From: an uncultured Prevotella sp.
Lineage (GTDB): Bacteria; Bacteroidota; Bacteroidia; Bacteroidales; Bacteroidaceae
Reading direction: 5' to 3'
Assembly: GCA_900550635.1 (NCBI GenBank)
Contig: URSZ01000031.1
Span: 1 to 20,805, forward strand
Length of the DNA: 20,805 nucleotides
In this document: piece by piece, positions 8,674 to 16,530 of the stretch
Numbering within the stretch: position 1 is the first letter of the stretch
Layout: the number at the start of each line of letters is the position of its first letter
Notes under the pieces: generated by a model
Database searches by the model: none
What the model saw: only the letters and a program-made list of their open reading frames with translations
Told to the model about the DNA's origin: nothing
Position numbers and translations under genes: made by a program

Positions 8674-8681
8674 CAAATATA
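8674..8681 (-). promoter_or_regulatory. Putative -7 promoter element of the large secreted protein gene
   Basis: TATATTTG on the minus strand (8681-8674) matches TAnnTTTG exactly and lies 95 nt before the chosen start codon. I see no TTTG at a suitable distance for the -33 element. The neighbouring 8700-8860 stretch is A/T-rich and contains no gene. Confidence 0.4.
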
Positions 8682-8859
8682 AGTAAAAAACAAATCACCC
8701 TCCTTGATTTACAAATCTTTTATTTTATTTATGTTTCATTAACTTGATAATACAAGATATGTAAAACATACAGAACATATGAACCTTGGGACAAAAAGAG
8801 GAGTTACCCATGTTAAAAAAAGTGTTTTTCAATGGCGCAAAAACCGTTCACAAAACCGA

Positions 8860-9101
8860 AAAAAGTGAAAACTGATTTTCAGCGGTTTTAGCCCACATGG
8901 GAGCAAAGAAAAAATACAAGGCACATATTTCAAAATATGTCTGACCTATTTTAAAATATCTCAGACATATTTTTTGCCCCCTGAAAACTGCATTGAAACA
9001 TGCCCTAAAAATGCGGACAAAACGCAGACACGCATCGGGACAACCGGTACTCTCGTCAAACAAACATGCGAATCGGCCGGATTCGTGCCGTTGTCGTGTA
9101 G
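8860..9101 (+). repeat. Intergenic palindromic repeat, copy C (diverged full length)
   Basis: This copy aligns to copy A without gaps across the core, with about two dozen substitutions by eye. The inverted repeat (8932-8944 with 8961-8973) and the AAAAAATACAAGGCACATATTTC block are unchanged. CCCACGTGGG has become CCCACATGGG. Differences cluster at the left end and between the hairpin and GCATTGAAACAT. The distal end (GACAAC, GTCAAACAAACA, GATTCGTGCCGTTGTCGT) shows that copies A and C are the longer form. It lies downstream of the MATE gene and upstream of the large secreted protein gene. Bases 9102-9156 hold nothing recognisable. Confidence 0.8.
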
Positions 9102-9156
9102 ATACCTGTGCAGAGGTAATCGGCAGCAGAAAAAGACAAGCCGGGCATGGCGCGGT

Positions 9157-10497
9157 TCAATCCACAAGGCGGTAGTTCTGCCACTTGCCGCTAAGATAGC
9201 GCAGCAGGAACACAAGTCCCTTGACCATCCAGTCGACAAACAACCCAAGCCACACGCCGAGCACGCCGAGACCGAACGATATGCCGAGAATGTACGAAAA
9301 AACCACGCGGCACAGCAACATGCACGTTACACTCACCACCATGGGGAAGCGCGTGTCGCCGGCGGCGCGGAACGTGGCCGGAAGGGCGTAGCTCATAGGC
9401 CATACCAGCACAACGAACAGGGCATGGACGAGTATTATGTCGCGCGCCATTGACGTGGCTTCGGGCGACAGGCCGTAAACGTCGAGCACAACGGGAAGCA
9501 ACGCCGTAACCAGCGCACAGCTTGCCAGATGAGCCGCATAAATGCCCGTGACAATGCGGCGGTTGTAGAGCCGCGCGAGCCTGAAGTCGCCCGCGCCCAC
9601 ACAGCGCGACACCACGAGCGGTATGCCTGCCGCGGCGGCCATGCCGGGCAACACCTGGAACAATGTTACAGCCTGGGCAACGGCATTGGCGGCTATCGAA
9701 GCCGTACCGAACGACGCCACCATGATGAGCACGAGCACGCGGCCGAGATAGAACATGCCGTTTTCGAAACTATAAGGCACTCCAACGACGAAAAAGCTGC
9801 GCGCAATGCCCATGCTTACCCTGAAGCGCGGAACGATACCGCGCCTGCGCGCATAAACGGCAAGCAGCAACAATATGGCCGCGGCCGAGAGCACGCGGAC
9901 GGCAAGGGTGGGCAAGGCAATGCCTTCGGTCTCCATATCGAAGCCATATATAAGCACGGCGTTGCCCGCTACGTTCAACACATTGGCCAATATCATTATC
10001 CTGAGCGGCAAAACTGTGTTGCCTATCGAGCGGAAAACCGCCGCGCCTGCGCTGTAAACACCCATAAAAGGCAGCGAAGCCGCGAGGATTCCGAAATACA
10101 CGTCGGCATGGCGGCGCACGTCGGGCGCAAGATCGCCGAAAAGCCGTCCGGTGATGAACGGCTGCAAGGCATAGGCCGCCAAAGCCAGCAGCGTGCCCGC
10201 CAAAGCCATGAGCAGCACCATCTGAACCGCCGCGTCGGCCGCACGCAGGCGGTCGGCATTGCCGAGATACTGCCCTATCACCACCGTTCCGCCCACAGCA
10301 AGGGCCGTAAGCAGACTGTTGAAAAAGGAAATAACGAAGTCCATCAGCGACACGCCCGAAACGGCAGCCTCGCCAACGCTGGCCACCATAATGGAGTCGA
10401 CAATGCCCACAGTGTAATGCAGCAGCAGTTCGCCCGCTATCGGCAGGAACAGCAGCAGTATGTCGCGATTAGAGAAGTGTATGCGGGCGGTATCCAT
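9157..10497 (-). CDS. MATE family efflux transporter
   Basis: This 446-aa hydrophobic protein has about twelve predicted transmembrane helices in two similar halves, the size and layout of MATE (multidrug and toxic compound extrusion) transporters. These export organic compounds in exchange for Na+ or H+. The N-terminal half begins LFLPIAGELLLHYTVGIVDSIMVASVGEAAVSGV, the typical helix 1-2 region, followed by GGTVVIGQYLG. The C-terminal half has the matching AAAAGIPLVVSRCVGAGDF segment. The substrate cannot be inferred. ATG 10497 is chosen; an in-frame GTG at 10503 would add two residues. It follows the terminator of the peptidase operon, so it is likely transcribed separately, although I found no clear promoter in the short gap. 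Confidence 0.9.
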   Translation of the reverse strand: MDTARIHFSNRDILLLFLPIAGELLLHYTVGIVDSIMVASVGEAAVSGVSLMDFVISFFNSLLTALAVGGTVVIGQYLGNADRLRAADAAVQMVLLMALAGTLLALAAYALQPFITGRLFGDLAPDVRRHADVYFGILAASLPFMGVYSAGAAVFRSIGNTVLPLRIMILANVLNVAGNAVLIYGFDMETEGIALPTLAVRVLSAAAILLLLAVYARRRGIVPRFRVSMGIARSFFVVGVPYSFENGMFYLGRVLVLIMVASFGTASIAANAVAQAVTLFQVLPGMAAAAGIPLVVSRCVGAGDFRLARLYNRRIVTGIYAAHLASCALVTALLPVVLDVYGLSPEATSMARDIILVHALFVVLVWPMSYALPATFRAAGDTRFPMVVSVTCMLLCRVVFSYILGISFGLGVLGVWLGLFVDWMVKGLVFLLRYLSGKWQNYRLVD

Positions 10498-10530
10498 AAT
10501 CACGTTAACAGGCCTGCCGCCCGACAGGAC

Positions 10531-10588
10531 AAAAAAGCACGGCTTGCTTCGGCAAAAAACTCAAACCGTTTTGTGAAAGCAAGCCGTG
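10531..10588 (-). terminator. Rho-independent terminator of the cysE-rlmL-peptidase operon
   Basis: CACGGCTTGCTT (10538-10549) pairs perfectly with AAGCAAGCCGTG (10577-10588) around a 27-nt loop. On the minus strand the stem is followed by six T residues (10536-10531). It lies 55 nt after the peptidase stop codon. The loop is long for a terminator but contains further complementarity. Confidence 0.75.
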
Positions 10589-10642
10589 ACATCAAAATGT
10601 TTAATTCTTATCCCGCGCAGCCGCGCGGCATGCTCGGGAATT

Positions 10643-12847
10643 TTATTTCAGGTAATCGGTAAAATAGCGCGTAATACGCTCGTGAAGGTGCACCATATCC
10701 TTGCCCATCATATTGTGCCCGTCGCCGGGATAGGTGAAATAATCGGGCTGTGTGCCCGCGTCCTCGCAAGCCCTGAGGAACGAAAACGTATGCTGCGGAA
10801 CGCACGTCGGGTCGTTAAGGCCGTTGATAATCTGCAAGCGTCCCTTGAGGTTTCCGGCTTTGTTGAGCAAGCTGCATTCGCGGTAACCGTCGGGATTCTG
10901 TTGCGGCGTGTCCATATACCGCTCGCCGTACATCACCTCGTAATACTTCCAGTCGATTACCGGCCCGCCGGCCACTCCTACCTTGAACACGTCGGGATAA
11001 GTGAGCATTAGGTTTATGGTCATGAAGCCGCCATAGCTCCAGCCGTGCACACCGAGCTTAGAGCCGTCCACATAGGGCAGCGACTTGAGGAACTCCACGC
11101 CTTTTATCTGGTCTTTCATTTCCTCCACTCCGAGGTGGCGGAACGTGACGTTCTCAAACTCGAGGCCGCGGTGCTCGCTTCCGCGATTGTCGAGGATAAA
11201 CACGAGGTATCCTTTCTGTGCCATGTAAATCTCCCAGCCGCGCGTAAGGTAATTGCGCGCCGCCGTGACATTACGCGCGTGCGGCCCGCCATAAACATAC
11301 ACAACGGCAGGATATTTTTTATTTGCGTCAAAGTCCACGGGCTTGACCATGCGGTAGTACAGGTCGGTTGTGCCGTCGGCGGCTTTAATGGTGCCGCATG
11401 TTATCTCGGGCACGTTGTATTCCTTCCACGGGTCTTCGGCCGTAAGTATGTTCTCCCTCTTGCCGCTGCGCGTATCTATGATATTAATGCTCCGCGGAAC
11501 GGAAGGCGAAGAATAGCGGTCGAGCACATAACGTCCCGACGCCGAAAGCCCGGCGGAGTGAACACCGGTGCCGTCGTCGAGAAGCGTGCGACGAAGCGTC
11601 TTGAGGTTTAGCGAGTAAGTGTTGTACTGTATAGGCGAGCACTCGTTGGAAATAAAAATAATGTTCTTCGAAGCGCTGTCGAACCCTACGAATTCCGTAA
11701 CAACGAAGTTGCCCTTCGTGAGTTGCGATGTTTCCTTGCTGTCGAGGTCGTAAAGGTAAAGGTGATTGAAACCGTCGCGCTGGCTCTGGAACACGAACTT
11801 CCTGTCGTCCCAAGGCAGGAAAACGAGCGGGTTCTGCGGCTCCACGTACTTGGGGTGCTTCTCCTCGAACAGCTTGCCGAGGCATTCGCCCGAAACAGCA
11901 TCGTAAGCCATGAGTTCCATGTGGTTCTGGTCGCGGTTAAGCTCGAAAACATAAACGGTTTTCTCGTCGGGCGACCAGCTTATGTTGGTGAAATAACGGT
12001 CTGTAGGGTCGGCGGTCTTCAGGTAAACCGTCTTTCCCGAAAGCACGTCGAACACACCTACGTACACCTTGTGGCTCGTCTCGCCGGCCATCGGGTATTT
12101 GATAGGTGTGAGTTTTGCTATGCGCGACACACCGGCCGAGTCCTTGCAATTGTCGGCGCACAGAGGCGTTACATCCACCAGCGGATAGTCTGTAACCATG
12201 CTTTGGTCCATTTTGTAGAACGCAAGGCGGTTTCCCTGCGGGCTCCAGAACGTACCTTTGCGTATGCCGAACTCATCTCGGTGCACTGACTGTCCATATA
12301 CGAGGTCGGAAGAACCGTCGTGCGAAAGCTGGTGTACCTTCCCCGCGGCGGTAATAACGTACAAATTGTTTTTAAGTACGTATGCTTCATTGCCCGAAGC
12401 AGGGTTGTAGTCGTTTGCAACAGACTGCTGCACGAGCGGCTGCCTGCGGATTACGCGCCCTTCCTTCCAGTTGATGATTACACGGTGCTTTGAGGTTTTG
12501 AGCGTCACTTCTGTTTTTCCCGGCGAGTCGAACGAAGCGTAATACAGGCTTCTTACTTTTTCGCCTTCCATTCCGGCACTGGCGTTTATCTGCTCGAGCG
12601 TAAAAAGTATCTCTTCCTTTTTGTTCTTCTTGCCTTTTGCGTTGCTGATTGCCGTACACTGCGAAGCGTCGAGCCTTACAAGGCAGTCTCCCCACCAGGC
12701 TGTGTAAATGTTTTTGGGCTGCAGGTTCCAGAATGTCTCGCCTCCCGACAAAAGGTCGTCGAGCGTGAATGATTTTTTCTGTGCTGAAACCGCCGTTGTC
12801 AGTAACATGCAAACTATTACCGGGATTAAAAATTTCTTATCTGCCAT
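10643..12847 (-). CDS. S9B dipeptidyl peptidase IV-like serine peptidase
   Basis: This 734-aa exported peptidase probably removes X-Pro (or X-Ala) dipeptides from peptide N-termini in the periplasm. The signal peptide is MADKKFLIPVIVCMLLTTAVSA. That supports ATG 12847 over an in-frame ATG 69 codons upstream that lies inside the preceding gene; AAAGGAAAA precedes it as a possible ribosome site. Residues ~50-470 form the DPP IV N-terminal beta-propeller (WSPDEKTVYVFELNRDQNH, SQRDGFNHLYLYD). The C-terminal alpha/beta hydrolase domain starts near YGGPHARNV and carries the catalytic triad S604 (GWSYGG), D679 (GLNDPTCVPQ) and H711 (GDGHNM), plus the DPP IV hallmark YGERYMDTPQQN. The gene overlaps the methyltransferase by 11 nt, indicating translational coupling in one operon. 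Exact peptide specificity is inferred. Confidence 0.9.
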   Translation of the reverse strand: MADKKFLIPVIVCMLLTTAVSAQKKSFTLDDLLSGGETFWNLQPKNIYTAWWGDCLVRLDASQCTAISNAKGKKNKKEEILFTLEQINASAGMEGEKVRSLYYASFDSPGKTEVTLKTSKHRVIINWKEGRVIRRQPLVQQSVANDYNPASGNEAYVLKNNLYVITAAGKVHQLSHDGSSDLVYGQSVHRDEFGIRKGTFWSPQGNRLAFYKMDQSMVTDYPLVDVTPLCADNCKDSAGVSRIAKLTPIKYPMAGETSHKVYVGVFDVLSGKTVYLKTADPTDRYFTNISWSPDEKTVYVFELNRDQNHMELMAYDAVSGECLGKLFEEKHPKYVEPQNPLVFLPWDDRKFVFQSQRDGFNHLYLYDLDSKETSQLTKGNFVVTEFVGFDSASKNIIFISNECSPIQYNTYSLNLKTLRRTLLDDGTGVHSAGLSASGRYVLDRYSSPSVPRSINIIDTRSGKRENILTAEDPWKEYNVPEITCGTIKAADGTTDLYYRMVKPVDFDANKKYPAVVYVYGGPHARNVTAARNYLTRGWEIYMAQKGYLVFILDNRGSEHRGLEFENVTFRHLGVEEMKDQIKGVEFLKSLPYVDGSKLGVHGWSYGGFMTINLMLTYPDVFKVGVAGGPVIDWKYYEVMYGERYMDTPQQNPDGYRECSLLNKAGNLKGRLQIINGLNDPTCVPQHTFSFLRACEDAGTQPDYFTYPGDGHNMMGKDMVHLHERITRYFTDYLK

Positions 12848-14408
12848 AACGTTTTCCTTTCGAATCATTGTCCGACCGCCCCCGCCCGTCGCGGTTCTTT
12901 CGGTCGGGGCGTCCACCGCGCGAGAAGTCTTTTTTCCCCTCGGCAAAGTTTCTGCCGGAGTAATCTCCGTTGCGTTCGGAATATCCTGCTTTCCTTTCAA
13001 AGCGGTCTCCTTTCCTTTTAAAGTCGCCGCCTCGGCTTTCGGCGTCACGCACATTATATTTATTGCGCCTGTCGCGAGAATCGCGTTCGTTTCTGCGTGC
13101 TTCGAACTCCAGGTGCTTGCGCACTACATAGTCGGGTATATCCCCGTAATCTTCTTCGGAAGCCGCGTCGATTTTCTTTTTGAACTCGCGGTTCTCCTTG
13201 AAACGATGTTTCTCGGCCATGGTTCTGCGCTCCTCTTCGCTCTTGAGTTCTTTTCCGCTTCGGCGGAAGTCGTTCAGTTTTCCGTCGAATATCTGGTATT
13301 TCTGGAACTGGCAGTCGAGCGAACCGTTGTAAAGAGGGATTTTAATGCTTGGTTTCAATCCTATGCTGTCGAAGCATTCCTCGTGGTTTGATATAATCCA
13401 TGCCTCGTTGCCTGTAAACTGGTGCTTCAGGCGTTCGCCAATCATCCTGTACAAACCAAGCAGGTTTGCCGGTGAAATTCTTACTCCGTATGGCGGATTT
13501 ATCACCATTAGTGCCTTTTCGGAGGGCTGTGTGAAGTTGCGGAAATCGGCGCACGCTATAGCGAAATCCTTGTCCAGCCCTGCGGCTTCGACGTTTGCTT
13601 TGGTTGCGGCAACGGCTTTAGGGTCTACATCATAGGCATATACCATGTGTTCGAAGGGGCGTTCCTTGTCGCAGTCTTTTTTAACTGCGTCGAACATGTC
13701 GGCGTTGAAGTCGGGCCATTTCTCAAAGGCAAACTCGCTGCGGAAGCGCCCGGGCGCAATGTTGCGTGCCAGCATGCAGGCTTCTATTGCTATGGTTCCC
13801 GAGCCGCACATGGGGTCGATAAAGTCGCAATCGCCTTTCCAACCGGTAAGCATTACCAGCCCGGCGGCGAGTATCTCGTTCATCGGTGCGTCCACGGTAG
13901 CCGTGCGCCAGCCACGCTTGTGCAGACTCTCGCCCGAGGAGTCGAGCGAAAGGGTACAGTCATCGTCGGAGATATGTATGTGGAATCGTATTCCGGGATT
14001 TGTTACGCTGATATTAGGGCGTTGGCCTGCCTTTTCGCGAAAGTAGTCGACAATGGCGTCCTTCACCTTGTAGGCCACGAACTTGGAGTATCGGAAATTT
14101 TCGGAGTACACCACCGAATCGACGGCAAACGTGGTTTTAAGGTCGAGCATTGAAGCCCAGTCGTAATTCTTAACTGCGTCGTACACCTCGTCGGCCGTGG
14201 TTGCCTTAAAATGCTTCAGTGGTTTGAGAATGCGTATTGCGGTACGCAAGGCATAGTTGGCGCGATACATTGTTTCACGTGTGCCGGTAAACGACACCAT
14301 TCTGCGTCCTATCTGAATATTGTTCGCGCCTATTTCAGTTAGCTCGCCTGCCAGAACCTCTTCAAGACCTTGGAAGGTTTTGGCAATGAGTTCGAATTCT
14401 TGTTCCAT
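12837..14408 (-). CDS. rlmL: THUMP-domain rRNA methyltransferase (RlmL-like) with charged C-terminal tail
   Basis: This 523-aa class I SAM-dependent RNA methyltransferase resembles the N-terminal half of E. coli RlmKL, which makes m2G2445 in 23S rRNA. Residues 1-160 comprise the ferredoxin-like and THUMP RNA-binding region (FELIAKTFQGLEEVL at the start). Residues 175-370 form the UPF0020 methyltransferase domain, with SAM motif DPMCGSGTIAIEA (198-210), the acidic loop YAYDVDP (258-263) and catalytic NPPYG (304-308). Residues ~430-523 are a low-complexity tail rich in R, K, D and G, likely unstructured and RNA-binding. ATG 14408 is chosen because it matches the family N-terminus and overlaps the cysE stop by one base (TAATG). 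An upstream in-frame ATG at 14477 would add 23 unrelated residues read inside cysE. The exact guanine modified is inferred from family. Confidence 0.9.
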   Translation of the reverse strand: MEQEFELIAKTFQGLEEVLAGELTEIGANNIQIGRRMVSFTGTRETMYRANYALRTAIRILKPLKHFKATTADEVYDAVKNYDWASMLDLKTTFAVDSVVYSENFRYSKFVAYKVKDAIVDYFREKAGQRPNISVTNPGIRFHIHISDDDCTLSLDSSGESLHKRGWRTATVDAPMNEILAAGLVMLTGWKGDCDFIDPMCGSGTIAIEACMLARNIAPGRFRSEFAFEKWPDFNADMFDAVKKDCDKERPFEHMVYAYDVDPKAVAATKANVEAAGLDKDFAIACADFRNFTQPSEKALMVINPPYGVRISPANLLGLYRMIGERLKHQFTGNEAWIISNHEECFDSIGLKPSIKIPLYNGSLDCQFQKYQIFDGKLNDFRRSGKELKSEEERRTMAEKHRFKENREFKKKIDAASEEDYGDIPDYVVRKHLEFEARRNERDSRDRRNKYNVRDAESRGGDFKRKGDRFERKAGYSERNGDYSGRNFAEGKKDFSRGGRPDRKNRDGRGRSDNDSKGKRYGR

Positions 14409-15316
14409 TAATTTTGTTTGGGAGAGTTTCTGTGTTGTTGGATACGTGCTCCGGGCGGCACGTCTTCGGTAACCCATATGTTACCGCCTATTACGGCACC
14501 TTTGCCTATCCTTATGCGTCCCAGTATGGAGGCGTTCGAATAGACTATCACGTCGTCCTCGAGTATAGGGTGTCGCGGTATGTTTTTGATAGGGTTGCCG
14601 TTCTCGTCGAGCGGGAAGCTGCGTGCTCCGAGCGTAACGCCCTGGTATAGCTTCACGTTGTCGCCTATTATGCTGGTAGCTCCTATCACCACGCCCGTGC
14701 CGTGGTCGATTGTAAAGTGTTTTCCTATCTGTGCGGCGGGATGTATGTCGATACCCGTCTCGCTGTGTGCCATTTCGGTTAGAATGCGCGGCAGCAGCGG
14801 CACGCCTATGAGGTAAAGCTCGTGCGCCACGCGGTAGTTGGTCAGCGCCTTTATCACCGGATAGCAGCTTATCACTTCGCCAAAGCTCCCGGCGGCGGGG
14901 TCGCCCAGGTATGCGGCTTCCACGTCGGTCGACAGCACGGCACGTATGCCCGGCAGGCGGCGTATCAGTTCGGCGGCCATGCTGCGTGCGCGCAGGTGCA
15001 TGTCGGCATGCGCCTGGTCGCTGTCGTCGTCGTTTTCAAAGCACAGTCCGGCTTCTATCTGGTGGCGTAGCAAAAAGAAAAGGCGTTCCACGCTTACGCC
15101 TATGGTATAAAGCACCGTGTCGGCATTCACAACCGACTTGCCGTAATATCCCGGGAAAAGCACCGCGCGGCAAAGGTCGATTACTTCGGCCAGCACCTGC
15201 CCCGAAGGCAAGGGGTCGCCATGGCGGTGGCGGCGGCACAATCCTTTCATGGTAGAAGTTTGTGAAAGCAAATCCACCGTGTCGTTAAGGAGCCGCGTTA
15301 TTTCGCTGGAATTCAT
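14408..15316 (-). CDS. cysE: Serine O-acetyltransferase
   Basis: This 302-aa enzyme transfers acetyl from acetyl-CoA to L-serine, the first step of cysteine synthesis in the cytoplasm. The N-terminal ~150 residues are helical. The C-terminal left-handed beta-helix carries the family sequence TGIDIHPAAQIGKHFTIDHG with catalytic D190 and H205, followed by TGVVIGATSIIGDNVKLYQGVTLGA and the closing coil GKGAVIGGNIWVTEDVPPGA. It is longer at the N-terminus than E. coli CysE, like the EpsC-type enzymes of Bacteroidetes. ATG 15316 sits 33 nt from a good promoter. It is first in a three-gene operon whose other members (rRNA methylation, peptide hydrolysis) have no obvious link to cysteine, so the grouping may be for co-expression only. 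Confidence 0.92.
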   Translation of the reverse strand: MNSSEITRLLNDTVDLLSQTSTMKGLCRRHRHGDPLPSGQVLAEVIDLCRAVLFPGYYGKSVVNADTVLYTIGVSVERLFFLLRHQIEAGLCFENDDDSDQAHADMHLRARSMAAELIRRLPGIRAVLSTDVEAAYLGDPAAGSFGEVISCYPVIKALTNYRVAHELYLIGVPLLPRILTEMAHSETGIDIHPAAQIGKHFTIDHGTGVVIGATSIIGDNVKLYQGVTLGARSFPLDENGNPIKNIPRHPILEDDVIVYSNASILGRIRIGKGAVIGGNIWVTEDVPPGARIQQHRNSPKQN

Positions 15317-15348
15317 CGATTTTTAGGTAACATCGGTTTTTGTTGTTG

Positions 15349-15379
15349 CAAATTTAGTGCAAGGCAATCGAAAGGCAAA
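15349..15379 (-). promoter_or_regulatory. Bacteroidetes-type promoter of the cysE operon
   Basis: On the minus strand TTTG (15379-15376), 19 nt and TAAATTTG (15356-15349) match the Bacteroidetes -33/-7 consensus exactly, including spacing. Transcription would start near 15342, giving a leader of about 26 nt before the cysE ATG. This is the best promoter match in the window. Confidence 0.75.
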
Positions 15380-15433
15380 AATAAAATGCGTTTAATTTAC
15401 GGGCCTCGCGCAATAAAAGGCCTATTATTCAGC

Positions 15434-15469
15434 AAAAACGGCAGCGGGGCCGGATGTGCCCCGCCGCTG
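15434..15469 (-). terminator. Rho-independent terminator of the DUF4248 operon
   Basis: A G/C-rich stem (15439-15450 with 15458-15469, one A-C mismatch and one G-T pair) is followed on the minus strand by TTTTT (15438-15434). It starts directly after the stop codon of the 68-aa gene. Confidence 0.75.
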
Positions 15470-15676
15470 TTACGGCGCGCCGAGAATGCGGCGCAACACT
15501 TTGAACTGCCTTGGCGTAAAGGCATGCTGCCCTTTGCGGTAGCCGGCGCGCACAAGAGCCCTGGCCAGCGTAGGGTCGCTGTCAATCCACCGCCGCAGGC
15601 GGCGCGTGGACGAGGCTTTCTGTGGAGCCGGGAAATAGGCCGAAGCCACATCACACACTTTGCGCGACAGTTTCAT
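15470..15676 (-). CDS. DUF4248 family small protein
   Basis: This 68-aa basic protein matches the pattern I know for Bacteroidales DUF4248 proteins: an N-terminal YFP motif (AYFPAPQKASSTRRLRRWI), then L...L...GY, then FTPRQFKVLRRILGAP (family pattern FTPRQ...I...LGEP). The function of the family is unknown. The layout resembles a small helical nucleic-acid-binding or adaptor protein, which is inference. The ATG overlaps the stop of the upstream gene as ATGA, so the two are translationally coupled. A longer open frame continues upstream in the same phase (to 16483), but that part overlaps the 218-aa gene and has the arginine/alanine-rich composition of an out-of-frame reading. Confidence 0.75.
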   Translation of the reverse strand: MKLSRKVCDVASAYFPAPQKASSTRRLRRWIDSDPTLARALVRAGYRKGQHAFTPRQFKVLRRILGAP

Positions 15677-16329
15677 AGCAAGTCCTCCTTTCCGTCGGCA
15701 AAGTCGGCAAGCCACTTGGCGTTGTCGCGGTGGAACAGGCGGGTGTAGCGTGCGATGTCGTCGCCTTTGCGCCCTGTGGGCAGGAGCGCGTTGCCGTCGG
15801 GCGTAAGCAGGTTTCCGCCGGGTGTAAGGCGCAGGCACGAAGAGCCGCCGGCCGTGGTTGTAACCACGAGCACGCTGCCCGTGCGCTCCACCGTGAGCGA
15901 CGAAAGCGAATAACGGCTCTGCGACACACAGTCGGCCAGGGCAAAGAGCCACGTAAGCCTTATGCCGCCCGTAGGTCCTGCCGAAAATGAGGCCGGCCGC
16001 ATCATGGCCATGAACTGCAGGTCGGTTGTCAGGTTTTCGGCATACACAATGCCGTAAAGGCTGCGCGTTTCGCCCATCATGAAAAACTCGCGGCGGTTGT
16101 CGTAAAAGTACGAGCCGAGCAGTGCGGCCGAAACGTTGTCGCCCGTGCGCACCACCTCGTCGCGGTCGGAGAGGAAACGGTGCACTCCCGGCGCGGCGCC
16201 GACGCACAGGCGCGACGCGCAGCGGCTGTCGCTCACCTGCACCGCCCCGCAGCCGGCAATGGTAACCCTGTAAGGTTCTGCCGAAGGGTAATAACTCTTG
16301 TAGAGCTTGAAGATGTTTTTTAGTTTCAT
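15673..16329 (-). CDS. Hypothetical protein, first gene of the DUF4248 operon
   Basis: I do not recognise this 218-aa protein. It has no signal peptide and no convincing transmembrane helix. The N-terminus is short and basic (MKLKNIFKLYKSYYPSAEPYRVTI). The rest alternates likely beta-strands with turns (YRVTIAGCGAVQV, GSVLVVTTTAGGSSCLRL, GGNLLTPDGNALLP), suggesting a mostly beta fold. Residues ~63-115 contain aromatic segments (LLGSYFYDNRREFFMMGETRSLYGIVYAENL). The C-terminus is helical (DDIARYTRLFHRDNAKWLADFADG). It is believed to be coding because its stop overlaps the DUF4248 start as ATGA, its product has a balanced composition, and a promoter-like box lies upstream. It may work with the DUF4248 protein. 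Confidence 0.65.
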   Translation of the reverse strand: MKLKNIFKLYKSYYPSAEPYRVTIAGCGAVQVSDSRCASRLCVGAAPGVHRFLSDRDEVVRTGDNVSAALLGSYFYDNRREFFMMGETRSLYGIVYAENLTTDLQFMAMMRPASFSAGPTGGIRLTWLFALADCVSQSRYSLSSLTVERTGSVLVVTTTAGGSSCLRLTPGGNLLTPDGNALLPTGRKGDDIARYTRLFHRDNAKWLADFADGKEDLL

Positions 16330-16423
16330 GGTAAGGTTTTGTTTTTAAGGTTTTTACTCTACGCAGGCCTGTGTGTGCCCGGGCTTGTGCCGCCGGTGCC
16401 GGCCTGCCCCGCGTCCGACAATG

Positions 16424-16431
16424 CAAAGGTA
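16424..16431 (-). promoter_or_regulatory. Putative -7 promoter element of the DUF4248 operon
   Basis: TACCTTTG on the minus strand matches TAnnTTTG exactly, 95 nt before the 218-aa gene. The upstream region is T-rich (16447-16453) but has no clean TTTG at 19 nt. The gap 16330-16530 holds nothing else I can support. Confidence 0.4.
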
Positions 16432-16530
16432 GTCTGCCATTGTCCGAAAAAACCGGAGCGCCCGAAAAAGACAAATAAGACACGTTTGCGGGGGTTGCGC
16501 AAAGCCCCGGAAAAACACCGCTTTAGGGGT

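Noticed and set aside
9529..10662. 377-aa open frame on the + strand opposite the MATE transporter
   Set aside because: Very rich in H, R, Q and E with no hydrophobic core, as expected from the complement of a membrane-protein gene.
12848..13054. 69-residue N-terminal extension of the DPP IV-like protein
   Set aside because: It is read out of frame within the methyltransferase gene, and the signal peptide begins exactly at ATG 12847.
14409..14477. 23-residue N-terminal extension of the RlmL-like protein
   Set aside because: It lies inside cysE, and the family N-terminus starts at the TAATG junction at 14408.
15677..16483. Upstream extension of the DUF4248 frame (about 270 residues)
   Set aside because: It overlaps the 218-aa gene out of frame and is R/A/P-rich; the ATGA junction supports the short start at 15676.
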